Shown one piece after another: positions 1 through 6,459 of a DNA stretch of 14,828 nt. Both the position numbers and the translations under genes were made by a program. The first letter of the stretch is position 1. Every line of letters begins with the position of its first letter. The notes under the pieces were generated by a model that saw only the letters and a program-made list of their open reading frames with translations, did not search any database and was not told where the DNA came from. Source of the DNA: an uncultured Oscillospiraceae bacterium (GTDB lineage Bacteria; Bacillota; Clostridia; Oscillospirales; Oscillospiraceae); the NCBI GenBank assembly GCA_934565615.1, contig CAKTIH010000050.1, positions 1 to 14,828 on the forward strand. The letters are read 5' to 3'.

Positions 1-68
1 TACTTCCGGGTACATTTTTGCATGATTAAATTCAGACGGACTTATGCTCCAACCGGAATTTAGTTTTT

Positions 69-1217
69 CTATTGAGTAGCTTTTACTTCAGAAAGCTTTT
101 TGTCAAGCTGCTCAAAAATTTTTTCCTCAGACAGTTCTTCTTCTAATTTGGAGTGTCTTGTAGAAAAAGGTGTACGCCATAACCAGTTTGTCTTTTGCTG
201 CCGGGATGGGTAATAGGTATTGATATTTTCACAAGTTAGTTTCATATCTTCTGGGATATCTTTTGAACTCAAGGCTAATTGAATCCAAAATTCTCGACCG
301 TCTGTATTTCGTATTTCATAGAAATAATAGTTCGTTGTCCCCCAACCACTAAGGGGATGCGCTGAATCTGGAAGGATTTCGGACATTCCCTTGGTTTTGA
401 AGCGCGTATATGTTTTGTTGCTCTTTTCTGGAACAAATTCAATTTCGCCTTGTTCGGTTTTGGCGATAGCCCACGCTCTAAAAATTGCAGCTATATCTGC
501 GGCTCTGTCTGGCCTGTTTTCATATATTAAATCCAAAGCTTTTTGATGTTTTGCGTATATATCAGCACAGATTTGCGCTAAACGTTCATCTCCCACAATA
601 TCCCTCCTGATTGTATTAATGTAATTGTTGATTAACAATTCTGCATCAGGCAGAAGCTTAACCTTTTGGTGGGCGCTTTCAATAATGTTAAGCACCTCCT
701 GATACCCCATTGAGCACCATGTGTCAGAATCACTTGCTTCATCGCAATTTGGTGAAAGATAGATAAAGAGCTTGCTGTAGTTAGGGTATGTATCTTCTAT
801 AATCCGTCTGTATCTATTTAGCTGATTGTCGTGCTCGGTGCTGTCGATTTTGTTTTCAATACAGAGAACACATTTTTCGTCGGAAGAAACAGCTAAGATA
901 TCTATACTGTGCCATTCCCGCATAATCGTAAAACTGTAACAATCCATCAGTAATGTTTCAAATACATTGACTTTATTCGGGAAGGCTGCAACAACGTATT
1001 GGACGAAACCACGAATAATTCTATCGCCAAAGCCGTGGTTTTCATTTGGATTTAATAGCCAAGACAGCATATTACTATGACGTATTTCTACTCTTGAAAT
1101 TTTTAGAATATCAAATAAGTTGAATGGACTTGTCCACTCGGATAAGGGATCTAGGCACTCAATATCCAACAGAAAATCTTTCAGACAAGACAGGGACTCC
1201 TCATATTCTGTGTCCAT
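69..1217 (-). CDS. PD-(D/E)XK nuclease superfamily protein (PDDEXK_4-like)
   Basis: A 382-residue soluble protein with no signal peptide or membrane segment. The N-terminal half resembles the PD-(D/E)XK_4 family: an ExRHSNMLSWLL stretch at about residues 44-55 followed by a NPNENHGFGD segment, then an acidic residue in SIDIL (D107), the ExK-type element ENK (E121, K123), and Q132/Y136 in the following helix. These are the expected metal-binding and catalytic positions of the fold. The C-terminal 130 residues, rich in aromatics (FWIQLAL, TNWLWRTPF), are not recognised. The ATG at 1217 has an AAAGGAG site 9 nt upstream. The gene begins 23 nt after the stop of the methyltransferase gene on the same strand, so read-through is possible. 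GC is near 40%, far below its neighbours, which suggests recent transfer. The true substrate (DNA repair, restriction or phage defence) cannot be read from the sequence. Confidence 0.82.
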   Translation of the reverse strand: MDTEYEESLSCLKDFLLDIECLDPLSEWTSPFNLFDILKISRVEIRHSNMLSWLLNPNENHGFGDRIIRGFVQYVVAAFPNKVNVFETLLMDCYSFTIMREWHSIDILAVSSDEKCVLCIENKIDSTEHDNQLNRYRRIIEDTYPNYSKLFIYLSPNCDEASDSDTWCSMGYQEVLNIIESAHQKVKLLPDAELLINNYINTIRRDIVGDERLAQICADIYAKHQKALDLIYENRPDRAADIAAIFRAWAIAKTEQGEIEFVPEKSNKTYTRFKTKGMSEILPDSAHPLSGWGTTNYYFYEIRNTDGREFWIQLALSSKDIPEDMKLTCENINTYYPSRQQKTNWLWRTPFSTRHSKLEEELSEEKIFEQLDKKLSEVKATQ

Positions 1218-1240
1218 GCAGAATAACTCCTTTCTTAAAT

Positions 1241-2392
1241 TTATCTCTCAAGCATGACCACGCACTCGATGTGCTCGGTGTAGGGGAACATGTCGACAGG
1301 CTGGATGCGGCGGAGCTTGTAGCCGCCGGAGAGGAGCACGTCAAGGTCGCGGCGCTGGGTGTCGATATTGCAGGAGATATAGACGATGCGCCGCGGCGCG
1401 CATTTGAGCAGCGAGGAGAGAAAGCACTCGTCGCTCCCGGCACGGGGCGGGTCCATGAAAACAACATCGGGCTTCACCTTGTCCGCGGCCATCTGCTCCA
1501 TGTACTTGCCTGCATCACCGACGGTGAACCAGCAGTTTTTGACGCCGTTCAGGCGGGCGTTCGCTATCGCGTCGTTTACCGCGTCGCGGTTTATCTCGAC
1601 GCCGATGACCTGCTTTGCCTTATCCGAAGCGCTGAGACCGATTGTGCCGATGCCGCAGTAGGCGTCAAGCACGGTCTCATTTCCGGTGAGACCCGCAAGG
1701 CCGATGGCAGTGGAATAGAGCTTCTCGGTCTGGACGGGGTTTATCTGATAGAACGAGCGGGAGGAGATGCGGAAGCGCTTGCCGCAGAGCACGTCCTCGA
1801 TATATCCGCTGCCGTAGATGACCTTCTCTCGCGCACCGAGGATGACAGGGCCGAAGCGGTCATTGATATTGAGAACGACGGTGGTGATCTCCGGGTGCTT
1901 TTCCAGCAGCTTTTTGAGAAAGGGTTTCTGGAGCTTGAATATCGGCGAGACGGCGACGAGCACGACCATGACCTCGCCCGTTGCAAAGCCGCGCCTGATG
2001 AGAATATGCCGCAGCCAGCCGCTGCCGCCGCGCTCGTCAAAGACCTGTATTTTGAACTCCGGGAGCATGCGGCGGATATCGACGATGATTTCATCGGCAA
2101 GCTTATCTTCGATCATGCACTCGTCAACAGGGACGATGCGGTGACTGCCGGGCTGATAGATACCGGATATGGTCTTGTTCTTCGTGCGGTCATAGGCGAG
2201 GGCGGCGTGGACCTTATTGCGGTAATGCGTCGGCTCGGCCATACCGATTATGTTTTCAACATGCCCAAGCTCGCCGAGCACCGAGACGGCGCGGCGCTGC
2301 TTGTGCAGGAGCTGCTCGGCATAGGGGAGGTTCTGGAGCTGGCAGCCGCCGCACTTGCGGAAGTTCGGGCAGGGAATATGTTTCTGATCCAT
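1241..2392 (-). CDS. rlmD: 23S rRNA (uracil-C5)-methyltransferase, RlmD/RumA (TrmA) family
   Basis: SAM-dependent methyltransferase that adds a C5 methyl to a uridine of 23S rRNA; 383 residues. Four cysteines that would hold the family's [4Fe-4S] cluster are present (C8, C14, C17 in CPxxxxxCGGC, and C92 in VDEC). The Rossmann SAM-binding motif is VLDAYCGIGTIGL, the substrate loop FMDPPRAG, the catalytic nucleophile is C341 in YISCN, and the likely general base is E376 in HIECV near the end. The N-terminal TRAM domain found in many members is missing: the protein begins almost at the cluster cysteines. The ATG at 2392 is chosen because GGAG lies 6 nt upstream; the frame runs 12 codons further but that extension has no ribosome site. 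Which uridine (1939, 747 or both, as in RlmCD) is modified cannot be decided, so the symbol is family-level. It is divergent from the pseudouridine synthase at 2474. Confidence 0.92.
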   Translation of the reverse strand: MDQKHIPCPNFRKCGGCQLQNLPYAEQLLHKQRRAVSVLGELGHVENIIGMAEPTHYRNKVHAALAYDRTKNKTISGIYQPGSHRIVPVDECMIEDKLADEIIVDIRRMLPEFKIQVFDERGGSGWLRHILIRRGFATGEVMVVLVAVSPIFKLQKPFLKKLLEKHPEITTVVLNINDRFGPVILGAREKVIYGSGYIEDVLCGKRFRISSRSFYQINPVQTEKLYSTAIGLAGLTGNETVLDAYCGIGTIGLSASDKAKQVIGVEINRDAVNDAIANARLNGVKNCWFTVGDAGKYMEQMAADKVKPDVVFMDPPRAGSDECFLSSLLKCAPRRIVYISCNIDTQRRDLDVLLSGGYKLRRIQPVDMFPYTEHIECVVMLER

Positions 2393-2473
2393 TGTGATCT
2401 CCAAGTAAAAATAATTTATAATATACAATATACCACATTACCGGGGCTTTGCATAGCGCCGGGCGGAGGATTT
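2393..2473. promoter_or_regulatory. AT-rich divergent promoter region
   Basis: These 81 bases separate the divergent methyltransferase and pseudouridine synthase starts. The middle (about 2405-2435) is strongly AT-rich in otherwise GC-rich DNA. A plus-strand TATAAT lies at 2417-2422, and overlapping TATATT/TATTAT boxes are available on the minus strand. No convincing -35 partner was found for either direction (the best plus-strand candidate, TTGTGA at 2392-2397, leaves a 19-bp spacer). Promoter activity is inferred from position and composition. Confidence 0.4.
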
Positions 2474-3106
2474 ATGGATATAATTTACCGGGACGAAAGC
2501 ATAATAGTGTGCATAAAGCCGGCGGGCGTACTGTCGACGGACGAGCCGGGAGGACTGCCGGAGCTGCTGCGCCGCAAGCTTGGGGACGAAAAGGCGGATG
2601 TGCGCACGGTACACCGGCTCGACCGCGCGGTGAGCGGGCTGATAGTGCTCGCGCGCGGTGCTGCGGCGGCGTCTGAGCTGAGCCGTCAGGTGCGCGAGGG
2701 CGAGTTTGAAAAGCATTATATGGCAGTCGTCCACGGTGAGGCCGAGGAGCGCGCGACGCTCACCGATCTGCTCTACCGCGACAAGGCGCGGAAAATGACC
2801 TTCGTCATCGATAACCTGGCAAAGGGTGTGCAGGAGGCCGTGCTTGACTATGAGCGCGAATGGTACACGAATGGTCTAAGTAAGGTTTACATAACACTGC
2901 ACACCGGGAGGACGCACCAGATACGCGTGCAGTTTGCTTCGCGCGGCTTTCCGCTGGTGGGCGAGCGCAAATACTGCGAGCCGCGCGACGAGTGCCCGCT
3001 TGCGCTGTTCTCCTGTGAGCTGGGCTTTACCCATCCCGCGACGGGGGAGCGGATGCACTTCAAGGCGGAGCAGCCCGAAGAGTGGCCGTGGACGGCGAAT
3101 GTTTGA
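2474..3106 (+). CDS. RluA-family 23S rRNA/tRNA pseudouridine synthase (short form)
   Basis: Isomerises specific uridines of structured RNA to pseudouridine; 210 residues, cytosolic. It opens with IIYRDESIIVCIKPAGVLS, the usual N-terminal strand of the RluA/RluC/RluD fold. The catalytic motif HRLDRAVSG follows with nucleophile D50, and the later conserved block is HTGRTHQIRVQFA with PLVGERKYC. There is no N-terminal S4 RNA-binding domain, so this is the compact catalytic-domain-only type. The start at ATG 2474 is set by GGAGG four bases upstream; the same frame stays open far upstream, but that stretch is antisense to the methyltransferase. The stop (3104-3106) overlaps the -35 of the first plsY promoter. 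A paralogue of the same size lies at 10165-10800. The target uridine is unknown. Confidence 0.9.
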   Translation: MDIIYRDESIIVCIKPAGVLSTDEPGGLPELLRRKLGDEKADVRTVHRLDRAVSGLIVLARGAAAASELSRQVREGEFEKHYMAVVHGEAEERATLTDLLYRDKARKMTFVIDNLAKGVQEAVLDYEREWYTNGLSKVYITLHTGRTHQIRVQFASRGFPLVGERKYCEPRDECPLALFSCELGFTHPATGERMHFKAEQPEEWPWTANV

Positions 3107-3129
3107 CATTTTGTAAATTAGTGTATAAT
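3103..3129 (+). promoter_or_regulatory. Promoter P1 upstream of plsY
   Basis: Perfect TTGACA (3103-3108) and perfect TATAAT (3124-3129) hexamers are separated by 15 bp, shorter than the optimal 17. The -35 box contains the TGA stop of the preceding gene. The short spacer may weaken it. Confidence 0.55.
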
Positions 3130-3133
3130 TCTA

Positions 3134-3162
3134 TTGCCAAAGGCAGGGAGTGCGTGTATAAT
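3134..3162 (+). promoter_or_regulatory. Promoter P2 upstream of plsY
   Basis: TTGCCA (3134-3139), a 17-bp spacer, then TATAAT (3157-3162) give a well-formed sigma-A type promoter. Transcription would begin near 3169, about 33 nt before the plsY ATG. The nine bases GTGTATAAT are identical to those at P1, so the two promoters are arranged in tandem. Confidence 0.65.
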
Positions 3163-3201
3163 AAACTTAAAATTTTTAAAATAGTTTGGCTGGAGTACTG
3201 A

Positions 3202-3819
3202 ATGGAAACTCTTGAATTCATCCTTGTGGTTATTGCTGCATACGTTATGGGCTCGCTCAGCATATCGATATTCATGTCGAGCCGCGTACTCGGCAGGGAC
3301 ATCAGAAGAGCCGGGAGCGGCAACGCCGGGGCGACCAACATGGCGCGCGTCTACGGAATGAGCGCAGGCGTGCTGACCCTCGGCGGGGATATGTGCAAGA
3401 CGGCGGCCGCGATGCTGCTGGGCTACCTCGTTCTCGGAGACAGGGGTATGGCGGCGGCAGGCATGGCCTGCATGGCGGGACACTGCTATCCGCTGCTGCA
3501 TGGCTTCAAGGGCGGCAAGGGAGTTTCCGCGGGCGCGGCGATAGCGCTGTGCATCGACTGGCGCGCTGGGCTATTGACGATAGCGGTGTTTGCCATCGCG
3601 GCGCTGTGCTCGAAGAAAGTGTCCTTCGGCTCGATATGCGCGGCGCTGTCACTGCCGGTATGGGCGCTGGTGCTGGAGCTGTCACAGCCGCGGTGCGCGC
3701 TGGCGATAGTGGGGATGTGCCTCGTCGTCATACGGCACAGGGAGAATATAAAGCGCCTGATAAACGGGACGGAGCCGGATTTCAGACCCGGTAAAAACAA
3801 ACGGGTGGAAAGAGAATGA
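3202..3819 (+). CDS. plsY: Glycerol-3-phosphate acyltransferase PlsY
   Basis: Membrane enzyme that acylates glycerol-3-phosphate at position 1 using acyl-phosphate made by PlsX: the first membrane step of phospholipid synthesis in Firmicutes. The 205 residues match the family's usual length of about 200. Seen in the sequence are an N-terminal hydrophobic helix with the family's GS(L/I) start (GSLSISIF, residues 17-24), the glycerol-phosphate motif GSGNAGATN (38-46), GGDMCK (61-66) matching the family DxxK element, and GHCYPLLHGFKGGKGVSAG (93-111), followed by further hydrophobic helices and a basic tail. The ATG at 3202 has GGAG 6 nt upstream. It is transcribed from the tandem promoters P1/P2; the next gene has its own promoter, so a single-gene unit is likely. 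Confidence 0.96.
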   Translation: METLEFILVVIAAYVMGSLSISIFMSSRVLGRDIRRAGSGNAGATNMARVYGMSAGVLTLGGDMCKTAAAMLLGYLVLGDRGMAAAGMACMAGHCYPLLHGFKGGKGVSAGAAIALCIDWRAGLLTIAVFAIAALCSKKVSFGSICAALSLPVWALVLELSQPRCALAIVGMCLVVIRHRENIKRLINGTEPDFRPGKNKRVERE

Positions 3820-3857
3820 CAGATAACATAATTGAGTTGACATAACTACAAAATCAA

Positions 3858-3884
3858 AAGCCTCGCATAGCGCATGCGGGGCTT
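3858..3884. terminator. Hairpin between plsY and pepV (terminator-like on the minus strand)
   Basis: AAGCC-T-CGCAT, loop AGCGC, ATGCG-G-GGCTT forms an 11-bp stem with one T-G wobble. On the plus strand it is followed by GAAAAATT rather than a T-tract, so it is a poor intrinsic terminator for plsY. Read on the minus strand, the stem is followed by TTTTGATTTTG, a proper U-tract. It also overlaps the first bases of the pepV -35 box. Confidence 0.4.
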
Positions 3885-3911
3885 GAAAAATTCTGGGAAA
3901 AATAGTATATT
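3883..3911 (+). promoter_or_regulatory. Promoter of pepV
   Basis: TTGAAA (3883-3888), a 17-bp spacer and TATATT (3906-3911) place the start of transcription near 3918, about 24 nt before the ATG at 3942. Confidence 0.6.
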
Positions 3912-3941
3912 TGTCTCATCATAAATAAAGGAGTCGGAGCA

Positions 3942-5318
3942 ATGGATAATAAGTACACTGCCGGTATCGACAAGTTCATAAATGATAACAGAGAGAACAT
4001 CATCAGAGACATCGCGCGCCTTGTGGCGATAAACAGCGTCGAGGGCAAGGCAGAGCCCGGCGCACCCTTCGGCAAGGGGCCGAAGCAGGCGCTGGAGCTT
4101 GGGCTTGAGATATGCCGTGAGTTGGGGCTCAAGGCCGTCAACTGCGAGGATAAGATCGGCTACGGCCAGATCGGTGACGCAGAGGATTATCTCGCCACCA
4201 TCACGCACCTCGACGTCGTCCCCGTCGGCGAGGGCTGGACGGGCGACCCGTTCATGCTGCGCGAGCGCGAGGGCTATCTCATCGGCCGCGGCGTAATGGA
4301 TGACAAGGGGCCGTCCGTCCTGTGCCTGTACGCGCTCAAGTACCTCAAGGACGCGGGCGTTCCGCTGCGCTACAGCATCCGCGCGCTGCTCGGCACCAAT
4401 GAGGAGACCGGCATGGGCGACGTGGAATACTACCTTGAGAATTACAAGGCTCCGGTGTTCTGCTTCAGCCCGGACTCCGGCTTCCCCGTCTGCAACGGCG
4501 AAAAGGGCATATGCAACCTGCGCATCGTTTCCAAGACGAAGCTTGACAAGATCGCGGACATCCGCGGCGGCGTTGCGGGCAACGTCATCCCCGGCAAGGC
4601 CGAGGCGTGGGTAAAGGGCGCAAAGCCTGCTCCCACCGATAGCGTTTCCGTTGAGGCAGACGGCGAGCTGTGGCACCTCACCGCGAAAGGCATCGGCGGT
4701 CATGCCTCCATGCCTGAGGGCACGGTGAACGCGATAGGCGTGCTGATAAGCTATATTCTCGAAAACAAGCTTGCGGGCGAGGAGGAAGAGAAGTTCCTGC
4801 GCCTGCTCATGAAGCTGCACGAGAGCTGGGACGGCAGCGGCCTCGGCGTCGACGCAGACGACGGCAAGTTCGAGCCGCTCACGATAATCGGCGGCGTGAT
4901 AGGCGTTGAGGACGGGCACATCTTCCAGACAGTCGACAGCCGTTATCCCACCAACACCAGCGGCAGGAAGATCGCCGACACTATCTCCGCACTTGCGGGA
5001 GAGCTTGCGAAGATCGAACTCAAGAGAGACACTGCTCCGTTCTACATGAGCATCGATAACCCCGCGGTGAAGGTCTGCATGGACGTTTACAACGCTGTTA
5101 CCGGCGAGGACGCGAAGCCCTACACGATGGGCGGCGGCACCTATGCGCGCGATTTCCCGAACGGAGTGTCCTTTGGTCCGGAGCACCCGGAGCGCAGCTA
5201 CCCTGACTTCTTCGGACCGATTCATGGCGCGGACGAGGCGGCAAGCATAGACGAGTTCATGGAGGCGCTGAAGATATACATCCTCGCGCTCATCGAGCTT
5301 GAAGCGATCGAGTTCTGA
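3942..5318 (+). CDS. pepV: Dipeptidase PepV (M20 family, Sapep-type)
   Basis: Cytosolic two-zinc metallopeptidase that cleaves dipeptides and so feeds amino-acid recycling; 458 residues, matching the family length of about 460. Metal and catalytic residues are in the expected order: H89 and D91 in THLDVVPVG, D120 in GRGVMDDKGP, the catalytic base E154 with metal ligand E155 in GTNEETG, D178 in SPDSGFP, and the late histidine H428 in PIHGADEA. The central lid/dimer-like domain lies at about residues 190-390, with GHASMPEGTVNAI as its substrate-contacting segment. The ATG at 3942 is supported by AAAGGAG 8-9 nt upstream and a second GGAG closer in. It is a single gene with its own promoter. The usual THLD/GHLD difference does not touch a ligand. 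Confidence 0.95.
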   Translation: MDNKYTAGIDKFINDNRENIIRDIARLVAINSVEGKAEPGAPFGKGPKQALELGLEICRELGLKAVNCEDKIGYGQIGDAEDYLATITHLDVVPVGEGWTGDPFMLREREGYLIGRGVMDDKGPSVLCLYALKYLKDAGVPLRYSIRALLGTNEETGMGDVEYYLENYKAPVFCFSPDSGFPVCNGEKGICNLRIVSKTKLDKIADIRGGVAGNVIPGKAEAWVKGAKPAPTDSVSVEADGELWHLTAKGIGGHASMPEGTVNAIGVLISYILENKLAGEEEEKFLRLLMKLHESWDGSGLGVDADDGKFEPLTIIGGVIGVEDGHIFQTVDSRYPTNTSGRKIADTISALAGELAKIELKRDTAPFYMSIDNPAVKVCMDVYNAVTGEDAKPYTMGGGTYARDFPNGVSFGPEHPERSYPDFFGPIHGADEAASIDEFMEALKIYILALIELEAIEF

Positions 5319-5333
5319 TACGACAGATCATAA

Positions 5334-5384
5334 CATCCGGGGAAGTCTGCACGGCTTTCCCGGATGCCGTATAGACGGACTTTT
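5334..5384 (+). terminator. Long hairpin plus mini-hairpin with T-run after pepV
   Basis: CATCCGGG at 5334-5341 pairs with CCCGGATG at 5359-5366, and pairing continues inward (with two G-T wobbles) to a TGCAC loop, giving about 14 bp. It begins 15 nt after the pepV stop. It is not directly followed by a U-tract; instead CCGT(ATAG)ACGG (5367-5378) forms a second small stem, then ACTTTT. The pair probably ends pepV transcription, but this is not a textbook terminator. Confidence 0.5.
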
Positions 5385-5394
5385 CCGGCAGTAT

Positions 5395-5436
5395 TTAACA
5401 TTTTTTTAACCTTTATTTTATGCTGACGGGTATAAT
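5395..5436 (+). promoter_or_regulatory. Pho-box-like direct repeats with TATAAT
   Basis: Three repeats with exact 11-bp periodicity: TTAACA at 5395, TTAACC at 5406 and TTTATG at 5417, followed by a perfect -10 TATAAT at 5431-5436. The second repeat occupies the -35 position and there is no good sigma-A -35 box. This matches the known layout of PhoP-activated promoters in Bacillus (TT(A/T/C)ACA-like repeats about 11 bp apart). It points at the two-component operon at 5767 but is separated from it by the MITE. Binding by PhoP/PhoB is inference. Confidence 0.5.
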
Positions 5437-5447
5437 CTATATCGGTA

Positions 5448-5721
5448 CCATCAGTTGACAAGAGCACACACGCCTGACAGCATGTCTTTTCGGCGCTTTT
5501 TGTTCTTTTCGTCTTGATGGGTTACGACACATCTGCGACTCAAAAACCAAAAATCACTCGAAAATCCATCACTGTCAGGTGCGCAGCAGTTTTGCCGGAG
5601 CAGAAAAGCGTTCAGGCAATGAAAAGCCCGCAGGCAATACTTTGTGTATTGGCAAGGGCTTTGAGGCGGCATGGGCGTTTTTCTGCCCAGCAAAACCGTG
5701 TGTGTCCTTGTCAACTGATGG
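5448..5721. mobile_element. MITE with 25-bp terminal inverted repeats, flanked by TA
   Basis: The left end (5448-5472, starting CCATCAGTTGACAAG) and the reverse complement of the right end (5697-5721) agree at 23 of 25 positions. Both ends are bordered by the dinucleotide TA (5446-5447 and 5722-5723), the target duplication expected of IS630/Tc1-mariner transposition. The 274-bp interior has no credible gene and is too small for a transposase, so this is a non-autonomous element. The interior contains a larger stem-loop (AAAGCCC at 5623-5629 with GGGCTTT at 5656-5662, inner CAATAC/GTATTG) and a small TGGGC/GCCCA stem at 5672-5689. It fills most of the gene-free stretch 5319-5766. Confidence 0.85.
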
Positions 5722-5766
5722 TAAGAAAGCAAACATATATTATGAAAGAGAAGGGCAGAATAAGCT

Positions 5767-6450
5767 ATGAGTAAAAGAGCTCTTGTTGTTGAGGACGATG
5801 CGAACATTGCGGAGCTGTTGAGACTGTATCTGGGCAAGGACGGCTTTGACGTCATGATCGCCGCCGACGGCGGAAAGGCAGAATCCAGCTTCGATCTTTT
5901 CTCCCCGGATGTAGTGCTGCTCGACATCATGCTGCCGGTCAAGGACGGCTGGCAGATATGCAGGGACATCAGGAAAAAGTCATCGGTGCCGATCATTATG
6001 CTCACCGCAAAGGGCGAGACCGCGGATAAGATAAACGGACTCGATATGGGCGCGGACGACTATGTCACAAAGCCCTTCGACGTCAAGGAGCTGCTCGCGC
6101 GCGTACACGCGGTCATGCGCCGCACGGACGCGGACGCACCGGTCGAGAAGAAGCTCACCTTCGATAAACTCGTGATAAACCTCGAGTCCTACGAACTGAT
6201 AGTCGACGGTGTGAAGATAGACACACCGCCTAAAGAGATGGAGCTGCTTTATCATCTGGCGGCTTCCCCCAACCGCGTTTTCACGCGCAATCAGCTGCTT
6301 GACGAGGTATGGGGCTTTGACTACTTCGGCGATTCCAGAACCGTCGATGTCCACGTTAAGCGCCTGAGAGAGAAGCTTGAGGGCGTGTCCGACAAATGGT
6401 GCCTCAAGACCGTATGGGGCGTGGGCTATAAGTTCGAGGTCCACGAATAA
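5767..6450 (+). CDS. OmpR/PhoB-family response regulator
   Basis: DNA-binding response regulator of 227 residues. The receiver domain (1-120) has the acidic pocket E9-D10-D11, the phospho-acceptor D53 in VLLDIMLP, the switch threonine in MLTAKGE and the conserved lysine in YVTKPFD. The C-terminal winged helix (about 130-227) carries PPKEMELLYHLA, VFTRNQLLDEVWG and the recognition-helix region SRTVDVHVKRLREKL. The ATG at 5767 has a modest AAGGG-containing site 10-12 nt upstream. The kinase gene starts 9 nt after its stop, making them a cognate pair. Transcription is expected from the Pho-box-like promoter at 5395-5436 and/or from DNA within or just after the MITE. By fold it could be PhoP/PhoB-like, an envelope-stress regulator, or another OmpR subtype; the sequence alone does not settle this. 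Confidence 0.93.
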   Translation: MSKRALVVEDDANIAELLRLYLGKDGFDVMIAADGGKAESSFDLFSPDVVLLDIMLPVKDGWQICRDIRKKSSVPIIMLTAKGETADKINGLDMGADDYVTKPFDVKELLARVHAVMRRTDADAPVEKKLTFDKLVINLESYELIVDGVKIDTPPKEMELLYHLAASPNRVFTRNQLLDEVWGFDYFGDSRTVDVHVKRLREKLEGVSDKWCLKTVWGVGYKFEVHE

Positions 6451-6459
6451 GGCTTCACC

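Noticed and set aside
1124..2473. Long plus-strand open frame leading into the pseudouridine synthase, apparently a 660-residue protein
   Set aside because: The first 450 codons lie antisense to the well-supported methyltransferase and part of the nuclease gene, have no family resemblance, and the GGAGG-ATG at 2474 gives a complete enzyme.
3837..3842. TTGACA downstream of plsY as the pepV promoter
   Set aside because: No -10 box at proper spacing; TTGAAA-17-TATATT at 3883-3911 is better placed.
3846..5225. 459-codon minus-strand open frame opposite pepV
   Set aside because: An antisense frame of a GC-rich gene with all catalytic motifs on the other strand; its translation has no recognisable domain and no ribosome site.
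5454..5459. TTGACA within the MITE left end as a promoter -35
   Set aside because: No -10 box at 16-18 bp; it is part of the inverted repeat.
5514..5774. Small open frames inside the MITE
   Set aside because: They have no ribosome sites, no domain resemblance and run through the inverted repeat; chance frames in a non-coding element.
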